Origin: Gyromitra esculenta
Taxonomy: Eukaryota > Ascomycota > Pezizomycetes > Pezizales > Discinaceae
DNA length: 64,000 nucleotides
Direction: 5' to 3'
Assembly: GCA_038503075.1 (NCBI GenBank)
Contig: JBCAML010000002.1
Coordinates: 2,666,001-2,730,000, forward strand
Both the position numbers and the translations under genes were made by a program. This document shows, piece after piece, positions 21,770 through 34,803 of this stretch. Position 1 is the stretch's first letter. The number at the start of each line of letters is the position of its first letter. The notes under the pieces were generated by a model. The model ran no database searches. It saw nothing but the letters and a program-made list of their open reading frames with translations, and was not told where the DNA came from.

Positions 21770-24676
21770 GACTGAAGTCGTAAGCTCGCCGTGGCGTTAA
21801 ATAGAGGGTAATAAAATAAAAAAGGATTAGAGATCTAGATAACGGAAACGGCCAATATCTATGGTACAGTGCTTCGAGGAGAGAAGATCACAGGATTGAA
21901 AGGTTTCTTCACAGAAAATGCTTGATAAGGCTGTCTGGTAATATACCCATTAATGCGTGACGCCCGAGCAGTGACGGGGACTGGACTCCGGTGAAGAATG
22001 CAAAAACTAACTGCATAAGCGGCCATGGACCAGGGCAGGTAGCGGGCAAAATTAGTAAGGTGCGCTTGGGATTAGATTGGGTAGGTCTGCGCCACACGTG
22101 CTTTCAGTGATTACTATTTTTAGCCGCGAGCTTCTGGAAGATCACGTAGAATAAACACCAACCATGTCAGACTTGTTAGCATTCAAATCAAGCATCCCTT
22201 AGATCTGATAGGATATCGAATGGCCTCCAGCGAGGTTGAGTAAAAATGTGATCATATGTCGGTGCTCCTGGTCTGAAATCAACGTGCCGCACCCCCGCAG
22301 CCGCAGATCCCTTACACCGCCCTCTCTTGAAGTGGTGAAGCATACACACGTTTGATAGTTATCCCCTCATGCAAATGCAATCCCAGGTAGAGTGCCTGAA
22401 ATATAACCTTCCTCAGTGGATGAGCAATTGGTTTGTGCGCGTTAGAGTAGAAGCTTAATTCAAATACTTTTTTGGTGGGTTCGCTCCCCAGCCTCATACT
22501 ACCCAATATGTTATGTGTAACGTTCTCTCTCAATTTCGCTACCAAGTAAACCGCCAATTAATAAAACATGCTGCATTCAAATCTCCCCCTTCAACACCAG
22601 TCTCGCCTATTTATAGTATCAAAAAAAGGGCTTCGGGCATGATCGGCCATGTCTTACTACGCCTTATCGTTGGAGTCGTGTCTTATCAGCAATGCCATGC
22701 TTCAGGAAGACCCAAAAAATCCGACATATATAAACCGGCCACCCCTTCAAGTATTCTCTATGCTTGTCCAATTTCTTACAAAAATACAGGACCTGGTACA
22801 TAACGTTTGAAACGCGATAGCCTTGAAATGGTAACTTGAAATGGCAACTGACACCACACCTCTTCACACGACCCCCCTCAGCTTCACAACACGACAAAAA
22901 CCACATAACCTCGTCGTCCCCTATTGGTCGATAACCAATTTTTTTTTCTGAACCAGACAAGGCAATAGTAGCAGTGTTATGTAACTGGTCACTCGGTAGC
23001 GAATACCGAATTAACTTGGATGATACAATAGGGGCTCGAGCGAGAGGAACAACGGGACAGAAAAGAAAATAACGAGGCTCTTTTCTAAGACACTCGACTT
23101 CTTATCGTAGCCCCCTCCCCTGGTGAGAGTAAATGCGGTAATTTATTGGTATTTATACGCTGCATAATGCAAAGGACATGTGATTTTTTCCTCCAAAGAA
23201 ATGCATACAGCTGGCCTCTGGAATGTTGGTGGCTAGCTAGCTCGCCCTTGCTCCTCGCTAGCTTCCATTCCCCGCCCCACGCACGCTACGATAGTTGTCA
23301 ATACAATTTGGGTCTCAGTATCCCGTGACAGCAATGGTAGAGACATCGAAATGAAAAATACATATACATGTATTTGCAATTACAATTGTCTTACCTTCTC
23401 AATGGGGTTTCAACCAGTCGACACATTCTAAGCAACTAACTGATCAGCATGTTTCGATAGGTAGAAATATAGAGTACTATAAACAATCCAATTGCCGAAT
23501 GCCGTTTTCGAGCGACCTCTACGACACGGGTAACTTCAGCTGGTAAAATTGCACATTGTGTGGGGGCTGCTGAGGTTATCTACAAGAACGTTGATTACAG
23601 GTTCGATGTGTCCGAGTGATTACCAGTGATTCAGCGCACACGAACATTTGGCTTTATAGTTCTCGCCCTAATTAAAATCTGGGTTGGGTTTTTTGTGCCT
23701 TGCGCAACCTTATTTACTTATTGTTATTTCATTTGCGTCTTGCGCAACCTCCAATGACCTAATAATTCTATCCTAGGAGTCTGGTTGGTGCATCGGACGC
23801 ATCAGGACTACTGGAGACTATAAGAAAACGAGACTACGAGAAAGTACCTCTCGCACTCATACCCATAAAACAGTAGTAGCAGATACCAAAGAGGAATTCT
23901 CGTCTTCAACGTAGGTTCTCACTGATTGTACAAGCGTTCGATGCTTCAAACCTAGTCATTGTTTCCCAATGATTAGTGATGAACTACTTCAAATGGCATT
24001 CAGACTAGCTAGCGTTGTTTCCGAAGTTTCGGGAGGGCCATTGTACAAACCAAGTCAGTGTGTCCGCAAAACTAGGTACGGACGTACATAAGTACATGGG
24101 GGCGATTCAAAAAAAAAAAGCATCTTCTGCCTATTGGGTGGCAACTAGAAGGAAGTTAGTTACATAAAGGCTTGCAGGGCTATAGCTTCGCACCCCAACG
24201 TCATCTCTGGTAAGAGTGTACAACCTACGCTAAATTCTCAGGGTATTTGATGTTAAAGGTTTCCATTCACAGCCCTGGGCTTGCAATTTCGGCCCTGTGA
24301 AGGAAACATCATTATTGGACTCGCAGATTGCTCAAAAGTTTTTAGTTTCTAGCATAGTATTGAATTGGTAGGTTATTGATAAGCCCAATTTGTTTTGTAC
24401 GCTGTCATTCGTGATCGTGGGTGGTAATAAAGTTTGTCGCAACACATATATTCGAGTGATATTCCATGATGCAAATTTGGGAGAAAACATGGATTGTGTC
24501 ATTATCGGATCATGGACGATTTCTTGAGCGTGGGAAGATGTGCTGCGATTTCTTAGCTACATGTATATATATATATATTCTATTTCTATTTCTATAACTC
24601 TAGTGACGTTTTCTTGACTTGTATAAGAAGAGATAGTAAAAATAAAAATACAGATTTTACAACGTGACGCAGATGG
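21770..24676. other. Intergenic, 2.9 kb, no gene supported
   Basis: The first part is the promoter side of the surface-protein gene; the last 100-200 bp, AT-rich with a TATATATA run near 24565, is the 3' flank of SUB1. Between them are only short unrelated open frames. A pair of TTGCGCAACCT elements lies at 23700 and 23740. Confidence 0.55.
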
Positions 24677-25411
24677 TTACTCGTCATCGCTCATATCCAC
24701 TCTTTCCGGCGACTTTGCTTTTTTCTTCCTGGAATCGGGTTTCTTTGTAGCTGCTTTTGTGGGCTTCTTCGTGGACTTCTTCGTGGGTTTCACTTCTTCC
24801 TCCTCTTCCTCCTCCTCTCTTTCTTCTTCCTCTTGCTCTTTTTCCTCCTTCTCCTCCTCTTCCTCCTCCTCACCCTTTTCTTCCTCCTGTTCTTTTTCTA
24901 CCACCTTTTCCTCAGCAGCCGCAAGACCCCCATAGACAGGCCTCGTCAACTCGACATCGCTATTAGCCAGATACGAATCCAACTGTGGCAACACCGAAAG
25001 CAGAGCATTAAGCTGATCAACCGTAAGAGAAATACCCTACTCCCATTAGCACACACCTCCGCCTCCACAACTGCCACAGAACTACAAACCTTCTTGCCAG
25101 GAAGTACCTGCCCGTCCTTCTCGTAGTGTTCACGAATACTAACGAGATGTTGCCCCTTAAACTCACTGACCGTTACACGGCGAAGCTTGCCACCAAGCTA
25201 GAGTGGAGACTGTTAGCCGAGATGAAGAAGTGGGGGAGATATATAAAACTCAATTAGAGCGTACCTCCCAGTAAGGGTTTCCTTGGGTATCGGTGAGCTT
25301 CTTCCCAGAAGGGAGAGTTGAGGAACTTGTTTTAGTGCGCTTAGTGGATTGCTCGCTAGTGTCGTAGTCGTCTCGGGACTTTGTAGAGATGCTGCGTTTT
25401 TTGGGAGGCAT
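24677..25411 (-). CDS. SUB1: Transcriptional coactivator SUB1/PC4 with acidic and Lys-rich tail
   Basis: Exons (minus) are 25265-25411, 25090-25197 and 24677-25036, giving 204 residues. The product binds single-stranded DNA and assists RNA polymerase II (and III) initiation. The PC4 fold is split over three exons: [18 protein letters not shown] (about 47-64), [20 protein letters not shown] (67-86) and [19 protein letters not shown] (87-105). The N-terminus MPPKKRS matches fungal SUB1. The tail is unusual in length: a nearly pure Glu/Lys block (about 128-165) and then a Lys/Pro/Thr block ([12 protein letters not shown]) ending MSDDE. I chose ATG 25411, not the in-frame ATG 25516, because the latter adds a Pro-rich leader unlike the family. 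It is divergent from GCN1. Confidence 0.92.
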
Positions 25412-25918
25412 GGTTGTGGATGTGTGGAGTGGTGGTGGGAAGGGGGAGAGTTTGGGTGGTGGGAAGAAAGGTCTCAGGAGGCGAGGGTCGGGGTGGACGC
25501 GTCGGACAAGGAACATGATGCAAGACGCGTTAATCGTAGCAATAAACCAATATTACATGTAATATAGGTATGGAGGGAAGAAATGTCTTGATGCTGCATG
25601 ATGGCTGATTACCCGTCCGTGGCTGAGGAGAGCCGCACACTGCAGAATACGAGAGTCACAGTGTAAAACACCCCAAAAAGGTGGGGGAGTCGGTATTAGA
25701 TAGGCGAAAACCTCATGAGAATAGCTTCATCACCGTGCCCTCTCTTTAGGTGCCGTGGAACCATAGTTGGTTCTTAAACACGACTGTCTAGGAATTAGTT
25801 GCATAAACCCCACATTCCGTTCTTCCACCACCCCGCGCTTCACAATCCCACAACGAAAAAAATACCCATCACCACCAACCACGTACATCACCAGAACTTG
25901 GTCAAACAACCCTCCATC
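25412..25918. promoter_or_regulatory. Divergent promoter between SUB1 and GCN1
   Basis: The 507 bp separate the two start codons. The GCN1 side from about 25800 is C/A-rich and free of ATG for about 200 bases before 25919, consistent with a short unstructured leader. No specific binding site was recognised. Confidence 0.5.
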
Positions 25919-28900
25919 ATGGCTGCAGATACCGCTACCACCGATGGCCCGACCAACTCTGAGGATCCAACGGTGTTGGCATTGACAAGCAGCTCGACGA
26001 CCCGTCGGATCGCCGAATTGAACTCGTTGAATGACAAGATACAAAAAAACGGTTTCGAAGCTCCTATATTGTCTCAGAATACCATTTTACTAAAACAAAA
26101 ATACTAACAAAAACTATTTTTCTAGAACTTCCATCTGAACGATTGCCACTTGTATTCCGACTCCTATTCCAAAGCCACCCCTACTACTTGGACCGGGGCT
26201 CCCGCGCCGCTGTTCGGAAGTGTCTGCAATCGCTTCATGAATCGCCCTCGCTGTCCGAAGTGTTCATCAAAGCCCTGATCAACGCCATCAAAACCGAGTC
26301 TAATAAGCCCGGCATTGCTGCCTCGAATGCGTTCGTGCTGCTGGAATGGATCGCAGATATAGTCGCCCACATATCCAAATCGCCAGAGGCGTTCGAGAAA
26401 CATGTGCAGGATGTCCTGATGGCACAGGTGTCGTTGCTAGATATATGCATGGGCTCGCTCACGGCGAAGGGCTCACTGAAACGCTCAGCGTTGGCCGTCA
26501 CACGCCGGGGTCTTAGAGCTGCGTTTTCGGCCAAGAATCCAAACTATGAAGCTATCATCAAGACTATGATTGAGAAGCTTACAACGAAGTCTCCAAATCC
26601 TTCTTGCAAAAATTCTATTCTCCTTGGCGCCATCGGTGGCGTATGTGCGAGAGGGCCGAAGGCGAAGGAGGTACTAGAGACTCTTAAGAAGGATGTTTAT
26701 GCTTTCTTCATACGGGAGATTGTGGGGTCTAGGACTCCGGTGCCGAAACATATTTCTGTTGCGCTAGAGGACTTTTTTGCGAATTTCACGACGGCGGAGG
26801 ATTTCGATGTGGAGCTGGTACCGGCGCTTGAAAGGGCGTTGCTGAGAGCGCCAGAGGTTATTCTTCATGATGTCGTTACATCACTTTTCACTAGTGTTCC
26901 AGATGATATCGACCTGTCGAAACCTATCGCCGACAGATTACTAAAACAGTTCCTCTCATGTGTCAAGTCTAGTAACGCCAACATTCGTAACGGCGCTGTT
27001 GCGGCCTTTAAAACGGGGATCACTCGTCAGAGCACACAAGACGAGACTGCGATTCAAAAGATTACAGATGAATTGATCAATCCACTCAAGACGGGGAAGG
27101 TCACGTCGGCGGATCAGCGAATACTCTACGCAACGATGATCGAATCTCTTCCCTGGTCCGAGAAGCTGGCTAAAAAGGTATCTTCGGGCCTCGCAGAGAT
27201 GGTATCGAAGGAACCCAATGAGACCGCTGTCGCAACTCTCACTTCCGCCATTTTCCGGCACCTCCCACACGAACTTGAACTCTCCATCGAGCCAGACAAG
27301 ATAGTCGTCGACGCAATCAGCAAAGGTCTCTCCGACAAACGACCCAACTTCCGCCGGATCTGGGTCTCGCGTCTCGGCGACCTGATCTGGGGACTCCCAG
27401 AGAACCCATCCGCTGTCACGCAATTGTTCGTCGGAAGCATAATCAGCAAGCTCGCTGAAGCATGGTCAGAAGTAATCGCTAACCCTTTGCCAGCGGCGCA
27501 GAGCGGTCTCGTCACAGCCGGTTACGTCTTTACAGCCATCGCACTGGACAAACTCTCCTCATGGACTGACCCCAAAGTCGTCACCACTGTCAAGAAATCT
27601 GAAATTGTCACACAGTCCCTCGTTATGGAACCAAAGACCTCATTCATGCTTAACCACAAAGTTTACTCCAAACTCACCCTCGAAGACGACCATAAATGGG
27701 CCGTCCGCGCCCTCTCCGCCACTGCCGACTACATAGTCTACGAAGAATTCCGTGCCGAGGCATGGGCGCTCGCCTTCCTCTACCTCATATCCGCCTCCGG
27801 CGTCTCCATCTCGGTGAAAAAAGAAGCCCTAGCAGCGCTTACAGCAGCCTATAAACGACACCCGGAGAACATCGGAAAAAGCATCCTCAACGGTGTCTGG
27901 CAATGGCTCCGTCGTCTCGAAAACGAAGAAAAAGACTCTGCACCAGCGGCCGCCAAAACCGGGGGCTCCTACCTCCACACCGCCATCCACGCCATCTGCA
28001 TCCCTCCCTCATCTTCCTCGACCATCGACGAAGAAATCATTAAAAACCAGCTCGTCAACCTCGCCGTCGTCGCCCACCACAAACTCATGCCCGGCGTCGA
28101 CTGGATCCGCCTATGCCAGCGCGCCCAAATCGACCCCGGCGAACTCGCGCGCGAGAAAGCCGCACGCCTCGTCGGCGAGATTAGAATGTATACCGGACTA
28201 AGCGGGCGCTCTACCCACATCCGGGACGCTGCGCTACGGAGTTCTGCGACATTGGCGTTTGTGGCGCCAGAAACCATCACACCGTTGATCGTGAAGCTGA
28301 TTATAGACGACCTAAACCCAGAGCTATTACGCGGGATCGGACCCACCGAGGCCGCTATCTGGCGCACTCCACCGGGCGTCATGTTTGTGGATGTGTTAGC
28401 GAAAGGTACAGCCAACGCGATCGGTAAAGGGAAAGATACGGATACGCTCAAATGGGAAGCGGAGCTACGGGCACAGTTGGCGCAGAAGAAGGGGGCAGAG
28501 AGGAAGCTTACTAGCGCCGAAAGAACGAAGGTGGAGGAACAACTGATAAAGGAAGCGGCGGTCAGGAACAGGGTCGATGAGGCGAATTTAAAACTTACGA
28601 GGGGGATTGGTATTATTCAGAGTTTGGCGGATGGGCCGCCAACTGCGGTTGAGATGTGGATGGGACAGGCGGTCAGGGCATTGCTGAAAGCAATGGAGGC
28701 TGGGGCGGGACTGGTTGTGGGTGATAAGGGGGTTAAGGCGTTTTTGGTAAGTTATATGATTTAGTTTGTTTTTGAAGGGGATTTGGGTTAATAGTGTGGT
28801 AGGCGTGTTCCGAGCATGTTTCTATCAGATTGGGTGTTTTGAGGCAGTTTATTGGGATTGATATTTTGAGGGCTTTGGGGATCAAGGAGTTATCTCCGGA

Positions 28901-31900
28901 ACTACAGGAAGAGCCTTTAGGAGGTGGGTCTTTTTCTAACTGTGTCATTTTTCCGGTCGGATTATCATTGACCTTTGTGGTGGCTCGTAGCGCTTACTAC
29001 GCGTATTTTGTATCGTCTACGGTTCATGGCAGAGCAACGCCCGTTTGATACGACGTCTTTGGTTTATTTGCTTCCGTTTGTAGGCCTGATCTTGGAGATG
29101 GGGGGCGTAGGTGTTTCGTCGTCGGAAGATACTGATGAACAAGTCGTGCTTGCTATTGAGTTTCTTTCGTTCCATACTGAGACATGTGAGTCTTTTATTT
29201 CAGCTATTTAGCATAAGGGTATTCTATTAATATTGGTTTCCGTAGGCGCTGATCCTAATCTCCCTCGTGGGGATACTTTACAATTGCTTATTAACTCCAT
29301 GCAGAAATACCCAGCGCACTACACAATTATCAAAGACTGTCTCCTCGACCTCTGCCGATGTATTGCTAGCTCAATCTCATCCGATGAAATCATGATTTTG
29401 CTCCAGGGCATCATTACTCCAGAAGTCAACGTCCGCACCGCTACTCTGCAGGCCATCGAGTCGGATATCGACCTGACAGACTTCGACTTCTCCGAGGAGC
29501 TATGGCTAGCGTGTCACGACGATGTTGATGAAAATGTCGAGCTCGCCAGAACCATCTGGGAAGATAACGTGCTTGAGGCTTTCGATGGCTCTGCCGCTAA
29601 AATGGTCCCGTTCTTGGAGAAGCAGGATCGGCAGCTGAGGGCCGCTGCGGCTAGGGCGCTGACGGAGTCGGTGCAGATGTTTCCGGGAGGATTCACAGAT
29701 ACCCTTGAGGCACTTAAAAAAGTGTATCTTGAGAAGGCGAAGCCAATTCTGCCAGCTTACGACGAGTACGGGATGCTAAAGAAGATTGATAATAGGGATC
29801 CATGGGAGTCACGAAGTGGGACTGCATTGGCGTTTAAGGAACTGGCAGTGGTGTTTGATGACTCGAAATTGGTTGAATTCTCGAAGTTCTTGATTGAGGA
29901 GGGTCCATTAGGGGATAAAAATCACACTGTTAGAGATGAGATGATTGAAGCTGCGACGGCCATTATTGCAGCCCAGGGAGCATCACATGTTGAGGAGCTC
30001 ATGGAGGTGTTTGAGCACAGTCTCGAAGCGCCGGATGATGAGTCGGAGCTTATGGATAGGATAAATGAGGCAGTCATCATTCTTTACGGTGCACTGGGAA
30101 GGCATTTGGGGAGTGGTGACCCAAGAATACCGGGTGTCGTAGATAGGTTGTTGGCGACGCTCAGTACGCCCAGCGAAACGGTTCAGTATGCGGTTGCGGA
30201 GTGTCTACCACCGCTTATCAAGGCCTCGAGAGATAAGACTTCGGAATATGTTCAGCGGTTGCTTGATCAACTTTTCACAGCTAAAGAATATGCTGCGCGA
30301 CGAGGCGCGGCGTATGGTCTCGCTGGTGTGATTAAGGGACGAGGAATATCAGCGTTGAAAGATTTCCGGATTTTGTCGACGCTCAAGTCGGCGGTTGAGA
30401 ATAAGAAAGAGCCGAATACTCGCCAGGGAGCTCTCTTTGCGTTTGAACTGCTATCGTTGATCCTTGGGAGATTGTTTGAACCTTATGTTATACAAATTTT
30501 GCCCTTGTTGCTTCAGAGCTTCGGCGATAGTGTCATTGACGTTCGAGAGGCTTGTTCGGATGCTGCAAAGGTCTGTTTTTCGAGTCTGAGCTCTTATGGT
30601 GTCAAAGTTATTCTTCCGGACTTGTTGGAGGGGCTCGACGAACCGGCATGGAGGAGTAAAAAGGGTGCTTGCGAGACACTTGGAGCTATGGCCTACTTGG
30701 CGCCGCATCAGTTGGCTATCAGTCTGCCAGATATTATCCCCCCGTTAACGACAGTGTTGAACGACTCTCACAAGGAAGTCCGATCAGCTGCGAATCGTAG
30801 CTTGAAGAAGTTCGGTGAGGTCATCAGTAATCCAGAAGTCAAGGATGTGGTAGATGTGCTACTGAAAGCGCTAAGTGATCCTACAAAATATACCGATGAT
30901 GCGTTAGATGTGTTGATGAAAGTATCTTTTGTGCATTACTTGGATGCGCCTTCGCTTGCTTTGGTGGGTTCTAAATATATATCTATATTAACTACGGCTG
31001 TGGCTAATGCAGTATATTCCAGATTGCTCGTATCTTGGAAAGAGGACTAAGTGATAGATCAGCGACGAAGCGAAAAGCCTCGCAGATTATCGGTTCTTTG
31101 GCACATCTCACAGAACGCAAAGATATCATGGTCCATATTCCAATCCTAGTATCTGGTCTGAAGTTGGCAATCGTGGACCCTGTTCCTGCTACACGAGCAA
31201 CTGCTTCCAAAGCACTTGGGTCTCTTGTTGAGAAGCTTGGCGAGGAGTCTTTGCCAGATATCATTCCTGGTCTTATGGCCACTCTCAAGTCCGATACTGG
31301 TGCAGGAGACAGACTGGGTTCCGCACAGGCTCTCTCAGAGGTCCTTTCTGGGCTTGGAACTCAGCGCCTTGAGGAGACACTGCCGACCATTCTTCAAAAT
31401 GCCAACAGTTCGAAACCGGCTGTCCGAGAGGGGTTTATGTCGTTGTTCATTTTCTTGCCAGCTTGTTTTGGAAACTCCTTCAGCGCATACCTCAATAGGA
31501 TTATTCCTCCCATTCTTTCTGGTCTTGCTGACGATGTTGAGTCTATTAGAGAGACCTCACTGCGTGCTGGTCGTTTGCTTGTGAAGAATTTTGCAACCAG
31601 GGCTATCGATTTGTTGTTGCCAGAACTCGAACGTGGGCTGGCAGACAACAACCACAGAATCCGTCTATCTTCTGTTGAACTAGTTGGAGATCTCTTGTTC
31701 AACCTTACTGGTATCAGCGGTAAGGCCGAACAGGACGATGATATTGAAGCCACTGGGGAAGTTGGAAATTCGTTGCTCGAGGTTCTCGGCCAGGAGAAAC
31801 GTGACAAGGTTCTCTCCGCACTTTACATTTGTAGGTGTGATACTTCTGGCCAAGTTAGGCTTGCGGCTGTTGGTGTTTGGAAGGCATTGGTGGCTAGTCC

Positions 31901-34478
31901 AAGAACACTGAAGGAATTGGTACCCACCTTGACCCAGTTGATTATTCGACGACTTGCAAGCTCCAACGCGGAGCAGAAAGCTATTGCTGGTCAAGCACTT
32001 GGAGAGTTGATCAGGAAGGCAGGAGATGGTGTTTTGGCGACGTTGTTACCAACTCTTGAAGAAGGGCTGCGGAAAGCAACAGATACAGATGCTAAGCAGG
32101 GTATTTGCATTGCTCTTAAGGAGGTTGTTGTTTCAACTTCTCCGGAGGCATTGGAGGACTACGAAGCAACACTTGTATCGATCGTACGTACAGCGTTGGT
32201 AGATGGGGATGTCGATGTGCGAGAAGCAGCAGCAGAGGCCTTTGACGCCCTACAGAAGGACATCGGCAAGAGAGCGGTTGATCAAGTCTTACCATATCTT
32301 CTTAATCTCCTTAGATCTGAAGACGAAGCGGAGCATGCGCTGGCAGCACTTCTTACACTTCTCACAGAGCAAACTCGGTCAAATATCATTCTACCAGCTC
32401 TCATCCCGACTCTTATCACACCACCTATCACTCACTTCAATGCTCGTGCCTTAGCTTCACTCGCACAGGTTTCTGGAACGGCTCTGAACAGACGTCTCCC
32501 AACAATTATGAACGCCTTGATTGATGGAATTGTCTCCTGCAAAGATCCTGAACTGTTATTGGAACTCAAATCATCGTTCGATACAGTCATTCTCTCTGTT
32601 GACGAATACGATGGACTGAACACGGCGATGAGTGAGATGCTAAAACTTGTCAAGCACGACGACCACAACAAGCGAGCAGCTGCCCATGAGCATTTCGCGA
32701 AATTCTTTGCCCAGACGGACGTCGACTACTCCCGATATACTCAAGACTGTATCCGTGTTTTGCTCATCTCCTTCGACGACCGGGACCAAAACGTGGTCAA
32801 GAACGCTTGGAATGCACTCAACGAGCTCACAAAGAAACTCAAAAAAGAAGAGATGGAAACTTTGGTGGTTTCGACTCGACAGATTCTCCAGCAAGTTGGT
32901 GTTGCTGGTCACGAGCTACCTGGCTTTGCCCTGCCGAAGGGAATCAATGCTATTCTACCGATTTTCTTACAAGGCTTGATGTACGGGTCTCCAGATCAAC
33001 GAACACAGTCCGCATTGGCTATATCAGACATCATCGATCGAGCAAGCGGAGAGTCTCTTCGACCTTTCGTCACACAAATCACCGGGCCACTTATTCGTGT
33101 GGTCTCGGAGCGGTCCGTGGACGTTAAGGCAGCTATTCTACTGACTCTGAACTCGCTACTATTGAAGATTCCTACGTATCTGAAGCCTTTCTTGCCACAG
33201 CTGCAGCGAACATTTGCAAAGTCTTTAGCGGATACTTCGAGCGAAGTATTAAGGACCCGGGCGGCGAAAGCTTTGGGGACACTGATCACTTTAACGCCAA
33301 GAATCGATCCTTTAATATCAGAACTAGTCACAGGCGCAAAGACCCCGGACCCGGGAGTCAAAGATGCGATGTTGAAGGCCTTATACGAAGTTGTTGGCAA
33401 AGCTGGTGGTAATATGGGTGAAGCGTCAAAGACGTCTATCTTATCGCTTATCGAAGATGATCTAGATGAAGATGATGGTACTCCCTCTTACTCTCAACTT
33501 AACAGCAATAACGTGGAATTCCAGCTGACGGTAGTAGATCAAATGGCAATTGCTGGTGCCCGCCTACTCGGGGTTTTGGTACGACATTTATCTCCAGATG
33601 ATGCGGCAAGAGTGATCAAGTATGACGCCTTTTCCCACGCTTATTAAAAATCCCATACATTCTAACTCTAACCCTCCTAAAAAGGAATCGTGTATTGAAC
33701 ACGGCATTTACAAAAGCATCCGTGCTTGGTTTGAACGCTGTGCTTCTAGAGTCCCCGGATGCCCTTCTTGAGTCTTCGTTCTCCGAGGATACGCCTTCAG
33801 TCATCAACCAAGGAATTGCGCACAAGACTGTAGGTTTCCTACAGCCCAATATCCATGTTCTCATACTAACAAACAATAGCCCTTCGTATCCGACAATTGT
33901 GTACTCGCAGCCGGAAAGTACCTAATATCCGACAACACCAACAAGAACTTCGAGACCATCAAAGGCCTTCTGGAATCATTAACCCAAGCCATCAAAGCAC
34001 CTATCAGCGGGTCTATCGATACCAAGAGGCTAGCATTGGTGGTCATCCGGACAACCAGCCGTATGCATTTCGAAGTAAGTCCCTTTTACCCCTGCTCCTA
34101 CTCCAAAAGTCCTAACTAACTTCTCAGCTTGTTCGCCCACACCTTGCGCTATTGGCTCCTACTATCTTCGGGTGTGTCCGGGACATGATAATTCCCGTCA
34201 AGCTGTCAGCAGAACAAGCTTTCATTGCGCTTTTCCAGGTAGTGAATCAAGGGGAGACGGTTTTCGAAAAGTATATTGCAGGGGTAGAAGGCCCACAGAA
34301 GAGGAGCATGAGCGACTACTTCAAACGAGTAGCAGTAAAGTTGGCGGCTGCTGAGAAGGAACGAAATGAGGCTGGTGGCGCTAGTCTAAGCTTGAATAGT
34401 GATGAGGATGAAGATTTGAGGGAGATCATGTGCGTTGGGAGAGTGGATTTGGAGAGTGGTTGGGTAGGGGATGATTAG
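25919..34478 (+). CDS. GCN1: GCN1, HEAT-repeat activator of the GCN2 kinase
   Basis: Nine exons: 25919-26051, 26126-28746, 28803-28923, 28991-29185, 29246-30963, 31023-33619, 33685-33829, 33880-34074 and 34128-34478. They total 8076 nt, 2691 residues, close to yeast Gcn1 (2672). All introns are GT-AG, 50-74 bp, and phases agree throughout. Gcn1 sits on collided or stalled ribosomes and passes uncharged-tRNA signals to Gcn2, which phosphorylates eIF2alpha. Seen: HEAT-repeat helices along the whole length. A region resembling the eEF3 N-terminus spans about 1336-1640 (FTAKEYAARRGAAYGLAG, RQGALFAFELLS, EPAWRSKKGACETLG). A Gcn2-binding C-terminal part follows. Without splicing the gene looks like several separate frames. 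The start ATG at 25919 follows an ATG-poor leader and gives SSSTTRRIAEL, typical of the family. Confidence 0.97.
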
Positions 34479-34803
34479 ATAAAAGAGTAAACCCGGTGAC
34501 ACTAGGGCTTTTGATAGCATATGATTCCTGTATCTTTTAGGGGAAAAAAAAGGCGGGTTTTCTTAGTTACGTGCATTTGTGAATTTGTGTACTAGAGAAA
34601 ATAATAAGACATCTGGGGGCGCTCTTGGGATTCATCTAAGCTTCGCGGAAAACATAGCCCCTCTACCGTCCTTAATCGTACAGTTTTAAGAATACAAAAA
34701 AAAAAGCACATAACGCCATCTATCCGACCTCACCTCCCCCATTCCATTATAAGTTTCAAACCCAAAAGGAAAAAGGAAAAGCAAGACATTGCAAATACTC
34801 TCG
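34479..34803. other. Convergent 3' region of GCN1 and the BRCT gene
   Basis: About 325 bp between the two stop codons, AT-rich with poly-A and poly-T stretches. It should carry both polyadenylation regions; no gene was seen. Confidence 0.6.

Noticed and set aside
16570..24676. Repeat-induced point mutation across the gene-poor region
   Set aside because: By eye the region is not strongly AT-rich or TpA-enriched and no repeat partner is visible in the window, so the claim needs a computed index.
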